A stretch of 64,000 bases of DNA from Chaunax sp. Z400 (taxonomy: Eukaryota > Chordata > Actinopteri > Lophiiformes > Chaunacidae): contig CM075203.1 of NCBI GenBank assembly GCA_037577475.1, positions 7,015,501 to 7,079,500 on the forward strand, given 5' to 3'. The notes under the pieces were generated by a model. It made no database searches and had not been told where the DNA came from. It saw only the letters and a program-made list of their open reading frames with translations. A program made the position numbers and the translations under genes. Positions 61,501 through 64,000 of this stretch are shown here, one piece after another (position 1 is the stretch's first letter; the number at the start of each line of letters is the position of its first letter).

Positions 61501-63648
61501 GATAACAAAATGTGGATTTTCATGGGATTTGTTTAAAAAAAAGACAAATATAACATAACACTAGACTTTTCCTTTTAAGTTGATGTCATTCTTTAGGTTG
61601 ATTGAAGTTAAGCAAACTTAAATCTGCACTAAAATATGTGTATTTTATGTCGTCTGTTTCTGGACTTTAATACTTATTTATCTCTACATCTCTAGTGGGT
61701 GCTGTTTAATGTTTTCGTCTAATTTTCCCCTCTTGTCGACTGCTCTTATTGTCTCACTTACAGCGGTATGAGCCGAGAGGTTCAATGTGATTCTATGTGT
61801 GAGAGGGACTTTTAGGGTAAGCAGGAGTTCCTGTGCTAAAGCCTCACCTCCCCACCCCTGCAATCCCTCTGCCATCCCGGCCAAACACGGAGCCAGCTCA
61901 TAGCAGGGTGAAGTTGCCAGTAGATACAGATTTTGGATCAGGTTTCTGACTGTGTCACTGCTCTACGGCAGCTTCACTCTGAAGCCTTTACCTATACATG
62001 ACTTCTCATTATGTATACGCCAGCTGCTGTGTTTAGACCAGCTCTGACCCATCTGGTTGGCCTTTGCATGGCGGCTGAGACGATGCATGGCTTACATGGG
62101 CGTCCTGTCTAAACAGACCAGGGCAGATGCCGAAAACCTCCAACCTTTTCTGCGCTTAGGTTCCCCACCCATAATTCCTTGCTCCAGCTAAAGACCCCCA
62201 TCCCCACCCACCCCCAAACCTGGCTTTGACAGTCACTTCCCCACTCCCACTTCACTCTACAATGCTGTGCCACACTACCCACCAAGCCAGCACACTTCCT
62301 GTCTGTGCAGTATCTGGTCGTTCATCACACTGTGGATGTCATCATTTTCATAAGTGACACCAAAGAAATACCTGTTATCTGCATCCAACTGAGGTCAATA
62401 TATTAGTTCATACATAAGTATGAACTAACTACATTGATCTTGTAGTTTGGGGTTTTGACAGGGTTCACTGAATTGACTTCTCTTTTTTTTTTAATAGTCA
62501 TTGATCATGTCTGAACCTGGTGAAAGCAGTAGGGATGCACCATATTGACGTTTTTGTGAATTTGACTGAACAACAATATTACTGAGTTGCATTGTGGGGA
62601 CTGTTGGATTTACTCTTTACAGAGACTAAAAGTCAACATATAGTATTTTGGCTGCTGCAGCAGCAATTCCACCATCAATTTTAAAATACACCTCCTTAAT
62701 GGAAACAATAATAAAAAAAATAAATAATAATAATAATAAAAATAATAAAATTTAACTCCATGCTCTTAATGCAGAATTTAGGAGTTTTCATACATATGAA
62801 CTTGAAATTAATAAATATAATAAACATGAACCACATGGCCAAAAGTATGTATGGAAACACCCCTGTTATATACTGCTGTGCACTACTGGCTCATTAGTTC
62901 CAATAAAGGGAAATCTGAATGATGCATATTTTAGACGTAGTGTTCTTCCATCTTCGTGGCAACAATTTGTGTTTGACTTTTTCCTGTTTCGACATGACAT
63001 GACTGACAAGCCTGAACAGAGCTCCAATCTCAACCCCGTCCGACACAATTGGGATGAACAGGAATACTAACTGTGAGCCAGACTTCTCACCAAACATCAG
63101 TATTGACCTCAACAGTGCTCTTGTGGCACTGAATGGGAGCAAATCCATCTGAAACCAGAGGTGTGGAGGCTGTTAAAGCAGCAGAGTAACACCCATGGTA
63201 TAGGGTAGTAATGTAATGTAATGTAATGTTTGGGTGTCCACATACCTTTGGCCATAAAGGCTATCAAATTGTATTTATTGCCCAATATAACAAGCTGTCT
63301 TGCATATCGTGCATCCCTTTCATGCATTCTTTTTTTATTTATTCATGCTGTATTGAACTTCTGATGACCCACATGCTTTGTGTAACATCATCTCAGCATT
63401 GATGAAACCGCATCTGAAAAAAATCTATCTCACTGAGCAGTGCTTTCACTTTGCTCTTTTCACATCCTATCTTTGTTTCTGCTCTGCCAGATTCTCTCTG
63501 CAACTTGGACATTCCCATCATTAACGTGGACCTGGACTGTATTTTTGACTTGCCCCACATCTCCCCCTTCAGGAACTCAGTGGCAGTGGTTGAGTCGACC
63601 GGCAGCAGAGCGGAGTCGGAGGAAGAGAGTGAGAGCACAGTGCTATGA
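10523..63648 (+). CDS. arhgap44: Rho GTPase-activating protein 44 (RICH2), N-BAR plus RhoGAP
   Basis: GAP for Rac1/Cdc42 that binds curved membrane through its BAR domain and acts in dendritic spines, exocytosis and epithelial junctions (family knowledge). Conserved exons: 10523-10575, 42600-42639, 43173-43292, 43658-43734, 44380-44491, 44957-45033, 47184-47301, 47948-48016, 48123-48204, 49255-49382, 50179-50290, 52066-52147, 52292-52372, 54501-54614, 54772-54863, 54993-55173, 56851-56868, 57739-57930, 60173-60288, 60879-61265, 63491-63648. They give 802 aa; I recall human ARHGAP44 as 818. Optional exons: 58415-58471 and 58768-59289. Residues 1-250 are N-BAR, starting with basic amphipathic MKKQFNRMRQLANQTVGR. 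RhoGAP spans about 258-448, with the arginine finger in EEGLFRVA at R296, then LRELPEPL and MTPGNIAIVLGPNLL. The tail is Pro/Ser-rich with SH3-type ligands, ending in PDZ ligand ESTVL. Several BAR and tail stretches match ARHGAP44 rather than ARHGAP17. Teleost a/b paralog not determined. Confidence 0.95.
15845..15975 (+). repeat. Interspersed repeat, 'agcataaagactggaaacaggg' family, copy 1
   Basis: Contains GGGAAATAAGC at its head and GGGAAACAGCTAGCCTGGCA at its tail, the recognisable order of a common fish repeat. A second copy is at 57195-57335. Confidence 0.5.
16284..16320 (-). mobile_element. Terminal fragment of Tc1-like element
   Basis: GTGGGTGTCCGCATTCTTTT then GGTCACTTAGTGT is a diverged form of the terminus seen at 56375-56407 and 63231-63259. 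Only the end is left. Confidence 0.4.
17145..17695 (-). mobile_element. LINE (non-LTR retrotransposon) 3' fragment, degenerate
   Basis: On the minus strand it reads as the decayed C-terminus of a reverse-transcriptase ORF: stretches like LLPPGPSPDK close to the end, and upstream sequence like the CATGAGCTNTGGGT and GTGAAGAGGGAGCTNA segments of fish LINEs. It then ends in a (GGAT)n tail (the CCAT run at 17153-17184 on plus). Frameshifts and stops make it inactive. Clade not assigned. Confidence 0.65.
17153..17184 (+). repeat. (CCAT)n microsatellite, tail of the LINE fragment
   Basis: Seven or so CCAT units with one interruption, directly abutting the LINE 3' end. Confidence 0.85.
26820..27135 (+). 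repeat. Interspersed repeat with 'gctaacatgc' head and 'tggtggcgc'-type tail
   Basis: Starts with CACGCTAACATGCACACAAT and GCTAGCATGCTAATG. It continues through AAGTCATAAAGTTTG and GTTCATCCTCTGGAAACCAA and ends GGACCAAAGTGGAGGA. The order matches a frequent fish repeat I know by pattern; class uncertain. Confidence 0.5.
27925..27960 (+). repeat. C-rich/(CCA)n low-complexity tract
   Basis: CCCCCCA-type units grade into (CCA)n. Confidence 0.85.
28487..28519 (+). repeat. (AG)n microsatellite
   Basis: Uninterrupted AG repeat, about 16 units. Confidence 0.95.
29435..29897 (-). repeat. Interspersed repeat, '(aa)gtactt' family, long copy
   Basis: Runs from GAGTATTTCCACTTTCTGCT through ACCCAGCAGTATATAAT and CTAATGCATCAATAATCCAA to AAAGTAAAGGATCTGAGTAC. 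The element order matches a common teleost non-autonomous repeat; an AT-rich insertion interrupts its middle. Confidence 0.55.
29938..30090 (+). repeat. Interspersed repeat, 'tggtggcg' family tail
   Basis: Contains AATGGTGGCGTAAAGTCAGG, GGGATTCATCC and ATCCATCCAGCGGTTGCTGA followed by GATATT, related to the tail of the copy at 26820-27135. Confidence 0.5.
30850..31012 (-). repeat. tRNA-derived SINE-like repeat
   Basis: On the minus strand GGGTTCGATTCCC (30957-30969 on plus as GGGAATCGAACCC) is a perfect Pol III B box, preceded by an A-box-like TAGCAGTGGCG. The tail on plus, CGCCTTTAATCGGATAGGAG, is shared with 53115-53150. The pattern is of a tRNA-derived SINE. Confidence 0.6.
32680..33025 (+). 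repeat. Interspersed repeat, '(aa)gtactt' family
   Basis: Contains GAAAGTACTCATTATTATTA, CCCCTTTCAGAAGAATATAT and TATTGTACTTAAGTTAAGTA, in the opposite orientation to the 29435 copy. Confidence 0.55.
33060..33293 (-). repeat. Interspersed repeat, 'gggctgcaactaacgatt' family
   Basis: On plus it reads TTGGTCACACATAAAAAGAC, ATTTCGAGGATTCGCCTTGA, GCTGTGGGAAGTAATGATAA and ends GATTAATTGATAATGATCAT then GGTTGCAGC. This is the reverse of the family whose head is at 3374. Confidence 0.5.
34718..34776 (+). repeat. (GT)n microsatellite
   Basis: About 29 uninterrupted GT units in arhgap44 intron 1. Confidence 0.97.
35070..35095 (+). repeat. Poly(T) tract
   Basis: About 25 consecutive T. Confidence 0.9.
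37047..37119 (+). repeat. (GT)n microsatellite
   Basis: About 36 uninterrupted GT units; the longest dinucleotide array of the window. Confidence 0.97.
37384..37412 (+). repeat. (AG)n microsatellite
   Basis: About 14 uninterrupted AG units. Confidence 0.95.
37705..37965 (-). repeat. SINE-like repeat with B-box-like motif
   Basis: Contains GGCCGAATGCCCCTCCTGAC, CAACCCTCCCTGTTTATCCG and CAGTGGCTGGCATAAGG, then CTCAAGGACACTTCCACATG and GGGGATTGAACCACCAACC. The last, on minus, gives GGTTCAATCC, a B-box match. I recognise the pattern from many fish genomes. Confidence 0.6.
38260..38500. promoter_or_regulatory. CpG-dense segment in intron 1 with two CCAAT boxes
   Basis: Against an AT-rich background this segment has about 17 CpGs in 200 bp and CCAAT motifs at 38381-38385 and 38442-38446. 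It could be an internal promoter, an enhancer or a young repeat. No start codon or strong donor nearby fits arhgap44 splicing, so function is open. Confidence 0.3.
39517..39740 (+). other. Candidate alternative first exon (hydrophobic leader), speculative
   Basis: An open frame from ATG 39517 ends at a strong donor, GCTTT/GTAAGT (39741). It leaves in phase 2, the phase needed to join exon 2 (giving L-AEKTEV). Residues 32-54 are hydrophobic (ILSLLIVTGLMLGQVVSLLL), followed by basic KRK. No promoter is evident and the upstream part is CT-rich, so chance is possible. Confidence 0.2.
42600..42639 (+). CDS. arhgap44: arhgap44 exon 2
   Basis: Encodes AEKTEVLSEDLLQ after completing an Arg codon. 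The acceptor has a long pyrimidine tract ending TTCCAG; donor GTACTA, phase 2 to 0. Confidence 0.94.
42640..43172 (+). other. arhgap44: arhgap44 intron 2
   Basis: GTACTA to CTGTCAG, 533 bp. Nothing beyond AT-rich intronic sequence is seen. Confidence 0.85.
43173..43292 (+). CDS. arhgap44: arhgap44 exon 3, BAR helix 1 (two possible donors)
   Basis: Encodes VEKRLELVKQVSHSTHKKLT and on to VDVDKKSVRSPS, ending at donor TCG/GTGAGA. An earlier in-frame donor TCT/GTCAGG after 43277 would drop VRSPS and give the DKKS-KKLP junction I expect from mammals. Confidence 0.9.
43510..43587 (+). repeat. (GT)n microsatellite in intron 3
   Basis: GT array with several GCAT interruptions. GT/T-rich sequence then continues to the exon 4 acceptor at 43657. 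Confidence 0.95.
43658..43734 (+). CDS. arhgap44: arhgap44 exon 4
   Basis: Encodes KKLPLTTLAQCMVEGAAVLG then DESLLG. Acceptor CTGTGCAG follows GT-rich sequence; donor GTGAGT, phase 0 to 2. Confidence 0.95.
44380..44491 (+). CDS. arhgap44: arhgap44 exon 5
   Basis: Encodes KMLKLCGETQDKLAQELILF and on to EPLCELSE. Acceptor GTTGCAG, donor GTACAA, phase 2 to 0. Confidence 0.95.
44957..45033 (+). CDS. arhgap44: arhgap44 exon 6, BAR core
   Basis: Encodes VEIPNIQKQRKHLAKLVLDM then DSART. This is the signature BAR stretch of the RICH family. Acceptor TCCCAG, donor GTGAGT, phase 0 to 2. Confidence 0.95.
45034..47183 (+). other. arhgap44: arhgap44 intron 6
   Basis: 2.15 kb, GTGAGT to TTTGCAG. AT-rich, with no exon or repeat that I can name. 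Confidence 0.8.
47184..47301 (+). CDS. arhgap44: arhgap44 exon 7
   Basis: Encodes YYQSTKSSGLSSNLQPTGAK and on to AANRMEICR. Acceptor TTTGCAG, donor GTCAGT, phase 2 to 0. Confidence 0.94.
47948..48016 (+). CDS. arhgap44: arhgap44 exon 8
   Basis: Encodes DQLSADMYSFVAKEIDYASY then FQT, 23 codons, phase 0 to 0. The acceptor tract is almost pure C. Donor GTAAGT. Confidence 0.95.
48123..48204 (+). CDS. arhgap44: arhgap44 exon 9, end of BAR
   Basis: Encodes LIEVQAEYHRKSLELLQSVL then PQIKAHQ. Only 106 bp of intron separates it from exon 8. Donor GTGAGT, phase 0 to 1. Confidence 0.95.
48770..48915 (+). repeat. Interspersed repeat, 'acctccgcc' family, copy 3
   Basis: Begins TTACCTTCGCCAACCAGAGT and continues CATGTCTGTTTCTTTGTC, TTGCAAGATA and GGATGGATCTTAGGTCAAAG to GAGGCAGATCC, the order of the same fish repeat as at 2214 and 4630. 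Located in intron 9. Confidence 0.5.
49255..49382 (+). CDS. arhgap44: arhgap44 exon 10, start of RhoGAP
   Basis: Encodes ETWVEKPCYGKPLEEHLMLS and on to TMLLECGMQEE. Acceptor TCGACAG, donor GTCAGA, phase 1 to 0. Confidence 0.95.
49915..50075 (+). repeat. Interspersed repeat, '(aa)gtactt' family fragment
   Basis: Contains GAAGTAAAAGTCCTAAAAAT, AAGTAACATTATGCATAATG and GGCTCCTTCCGG, a shorter diverged copy just before exon 11. Confidence 0.4.
50179..50290 (+). CDS. arhgap44: arhgap44 exon 11, arginine finger
   Basis: Encodes GLFRVAPSASKLKKLKASLD and on to YSADPHAIA. The Arg of GLFR is the catalytic finger inserted into the GTPase active site. Acceptor CTCTCAG, donor GTGAGC, phase 0 to 1. Confidence 0.96.
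50291..52065 (+). other. arhgap44: arhgap44 intron 11
   Basis: 1.8 kb, GTGAGC to CTCTCCAG. AT-rich; no exon or nameable repeat. Confidence 0.8.
52066..52147 (+). CDS. arhgap44: arhgap44 exon 12, RhoGAP core
   Basis: Encodes GALKSYLRELPEPLMTYELY then NDWIQAS, phase 1 to 2. The donor AA/GTCTGT is weak. The following intron is only 144 nt. Confidence 0.94.
52292..52372 (+). CDS. arhgap44: arhgap44 exon 13
   Basis: Encodes IQDQDKRLQALLSACEKLPP then ANNNNF. Acceptor ACCTGCAG, donor GTGAGC, phase 2 to 2. Confidence 0.94.
52373..54500 (+). other. arhgap44: arhgap44 intron 13
   Basis: 2.1 kb. It holds a (CAGA)n run near 53041-53057 that ends a repeat-like segment (from about 52885), and the SINE-like tail at 53113. 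The rest is unremarkable. Confidence 0.75.
53113..53180 (-). repeat. SINE-like tail fragment
   Basis: TTTTATGCCTTTATTGATAG followed by a purine-rich stretch resembles the tail of the SINE-like repeat at 30850-31012; the tRNA-like part is missing. Confidence 0.4.
54501..54614 (+). CDS. arhgap44: arhgap44 exon 14, RhoGAP C-terminal motif
   Basis: Encodes YLIKFLSKLTEYQDVNKMTP and on to IAIVLGPNLLWMHNEG. It holds the conserved N and GPNLL that contact the GTPase. Donor GTAAGT, phase 2 to 2. Confidence 0.96.
54772..54863 (+). CDS. arhgap44: arhgap44 exon 15
   Basis: Encodes NITEMMTTVSLQIVGIIEPI then IQHADWFFPG, the last RhoGAP helix. Acceptor GCTGCAG, donor GTGAGG, phase 2 to 1. Confidence 0.96.
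54993..55173 (+). CDS. arhgap44: arhgap44 exon 16, post-GAP linker
   Basis: Encodes EIEFNVTGNYGSPVHTNHNA and on to DNMMLEFYKKDG. RRPLSVATDN is highly conserved. Acceptor TTCGTAG, donor GTACGG, phase 1 to 2. Confidence 0.95.
56257..56407 (-). mobile_element. Tc1-like element fragment
   Basis: Contains TTGGATGGGATTGAGGTCAG and CCCAAACCATGAAGAAAAAC and ends CTGTCCACATACTTTTGACC then ATATAGTG, the characteristic terminus of a fish Tc1-like transposon family. Too short and diverged to encode transposase. Confidence 0.55.
56851..56868 (+). CDS. arhgap44: arhgap44 microexon 17 (18 nt)
   Basis: Encodes IRKIQ between split codons, matching LRKIQ of the mammalian protein. Acceptor ACTATGCAG and donor GTACAG; enters and leaves in phase 2, so it can be skipped without a frameshift. 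Confidence 0.85.
57195..57335 (+). repeat. Interspersed repeat, 'agcataaagactggaaacaggg' family, copy 2
   Basis: Contains GGCTTAGCATGAAGACTGGA, AGCAGGGGAAACACTTAGCA and CTGTCCAAAGGTAA, the same family as 15845-15975. It lies in intron 17. Confidence 0.5.
57739..57930 (+). CDS. arhgap44: arhgap44 exon 18
   Basis: Encodes MGVRVMDTSWVSRRGSSSRR and on to a Pro/Ser-rich PTPPPTSSDRA. Acceptor CACTGCAG, donor GTAAGG, phase 2 to 2, 192 nt. Confidence 0.92.
58415..58471 (+). CDS. arhgap44: Candidate cassette exon 19 (57 nt)
   Basis: An open 57-nt segment encoding PSILNSLSVHCRKALQWM, between a pyrimidine-rich TTAG acceptor and an AG/GTGATT donor, phase 2 to 2. I do not recognise it in mammalian ARHGAP44, so support is from splice context and phase only. 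Confidence 0.35.
58768..59289 (+). CDS. arhgap44: Candidate cassette exon 20, Pro/Ser-rich, 522 nt
   Basis: 173 stop-free codons between ATTGCAG and AG/GTAAAT, phase 2 to 2. Starts SDDASSNWSDSCYAYPSPEE, has LPPPYP (a PPxY motif at 58838-58849) and a run of nine serines, then Pro-rich sequence ending REKGAKLT. It lies between exons 18 and 21, which join directly in the mammalian protein as I recall it. Coding-like composition and exact phase support a real, possibly alternative, exon. Confidence 0.65.
60173..60288 (+). CDS. arhgap44: arhgap44 exon 21
   Basis: Encodes TLKNKELSPVIGQKGIQGTM and on to EHSPHSLRR, aligning with KELSPV...SPHTLR of the family. Acceptor CTCCTCAG, donor GTAAGA, phase 2 to 1. 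Confidence 0.9.
60879..61265 (+). CDS. arhgap44: arhgap44 exon 22, proline-rich SH3-ligand region
   Basis: 129 residues: AKKLAPTPPKAPY, then SPVSLSPTPPSTPSPYG, RPTPKPPRHRP, LPPPQPP and DGLSPGESMST. Multiple PxxP motifs suit SH3 partners. Acceptor CCATGCAG, donor GTACGG, phase 1 to 1. Confidence 0.94.
62708..62752 (+). repeat. (AAT)n low-complexity tract
   Basis: Interrupted AAT repeats beside the Tc1-like remnant. Confidence 0.85.
62833..63259 (+). mobile_element. Tc1-like element remnant with both termini
   Basis: Inverted ends: ATGGCCAAAAGTATGTATGG at 62835 and GGGTGTCCACATACCTTTGG at 63232. Between them is a decayed transposase C-terminus on plus, with the recognisable LNPVRHNWDEQEY (around 63029-63066) standing for the NPIEHLWDELE segment that carries the last catalytic acid of DD34E transposases. 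Stops and deletions make it inactive. It sits in arhgap44 intron 22. Confidence 0.7.
63491..63648 (+). CDS. arhgap44: arhgap44 exon 23, PDZ-binding C-terminus
   Basis: Encodes SLCNLDIPIINVDLDCIFDL, an acidic ESEEESES stretch and the stop. The C-terminus ESTVL fits a class I PDZ ligand (S/T-x-hydrophobic). Acceptor TGCCAG, phase 1. Confidence 0.94.
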
Positions 63649-64000
63649 CGCCACTGAGTCCCCCCCCCCCCCCCTTCCCCGCTGGCCGATTAAATGAAAC
63701 GCTACTGCTGCACTATCTCGCTCAAAACCCCCCCACAGTCATTCATGACCTTTCACGCTTCCAGATGCATTACTTCAGCCTCACTTTGGATCTCGTCGTC
63801 ACACCTCACCTGTTCTCAATCCAGAAAGGAAGGACTTCAAAAAATAACAAATAACAAATAACACAGCGACATACCTGAAAGAAATGTACCTGCTCACAAA
63901 AATCACAGGTGTTAGTGACAATATTGTCAGGGGGTTATTGATCAGACACACATTTTGACATTTTATGTTGGCTGAAAACACGTTTGTTTTTTTATTTTAT
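63649..64000 (+). other. arhgap44: arhgap44 3' UTR (partial)
   Basis: Follows the TGA at 63646-63648. It starts with a C homopolymer at 63660-63674. An ATTAAA variant poly(A) hexamer lies at about 63690, but no canonical AATAAA was found, so the UTR may run past the window. Confidence 0.6.

Larger units (their letters stand above)
61266..63490 (+). other. arhgap44: arhgap44 intron 22
   Basis: 2.2 kb, GTACGG to TGCCAG. It contains a C-rich stretch (62110-62310), the (AAT)n tract and the Tc1-like remnant. No further exon was recognised. Confidence 0.8.

Noticed and set aside
10523..63648. Assignment of the GAP gene to ARHGAP17 (RICH1)
   Set aside because: Stretches such as LELVKQVSHSTHKKLTACLQ, EIDYASYFQT and PSPVSLSPTPPSTPSPYG fit ARHGAP44 as I recall it, not ARHGAP17.
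1..64000. CRISPR arrays, operons, prophage or other microbial systems
   Set aside because: Repeats are microsatellites or dispersed elements, genes are intron-split, and no regularly spaced repeat-spacer pattern exists.

Overview
The window is vertebrate nuclear DNA, most likely from a ray-finned (percomorph-like) fish. It shows genes split by GT-AG introns, a 32 kb first intron, many dinucleotide microsatellites, and interspersed repeats of types I recognise from teleost genomes (Tc1-like transposon ends, a LINE tail, tRNA-like SINEs). There is no bacterial, phage or CRISPR content. Family assignments rest on reading the translations and on recalled mammalian orthologs; no database search was run.

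Layout. Positions 1-830 hold no recognisable coding sequence and may be the 3' end of a plus-strand gene lying further left. A complete syntaxin-4 gene (stx4, minus strand, ten coding exons, coding span 2044-6800, 297 aa) follows, with its 3' UTR below 2043. About 3.4 kb of intergenic DNA separates it, head to head, from a complete arhgap44 gene (RICH2; N-BAR plus RhoGAP; plus strand, coding span 10523-63648). Its first coding exon at 10523-10575 is followed by intron 1 (10576-42599), which is mostly repeats and unannotated DNA. Exons 2-16 (42600-55173) encode the BAR and RhoGAP domains. Exons 17-23 (56851-63648) encode a proline/serine-rich tail ending in a class I PDZ ligand (ESTVL). The right edge is 3' UTR.

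All exon boundaries were derived by hand from phase, splice consensus and the expected protein. The conserved arhgap44 exons sum to 802 aa. Two further phase-compatible exons (57 nt and 522 nt) could extend it to 995 aa.

The two genes have related themes but no operon-like link. Syntaxin-4 is a plasma-membrane Q-SNARE for exocytosis. ARHGAP44 is a membrane-binding Rac/Cdc42 GAP of neurons and epithelia. I see no new biological system. The points most worth checking are: four upstream ORFs before the arhgap44 start, the last overlapping it as ATGA; a ZNF143-like promoter motif; a block of frame-neutral cassette exons including an 18-nt microexon and a 522-nt exon with a PPxY motif; a 144-nt intron inside the RhoGAP domain that is open in frame; and a possible alternative first exon encoding a hydrophobic segment.
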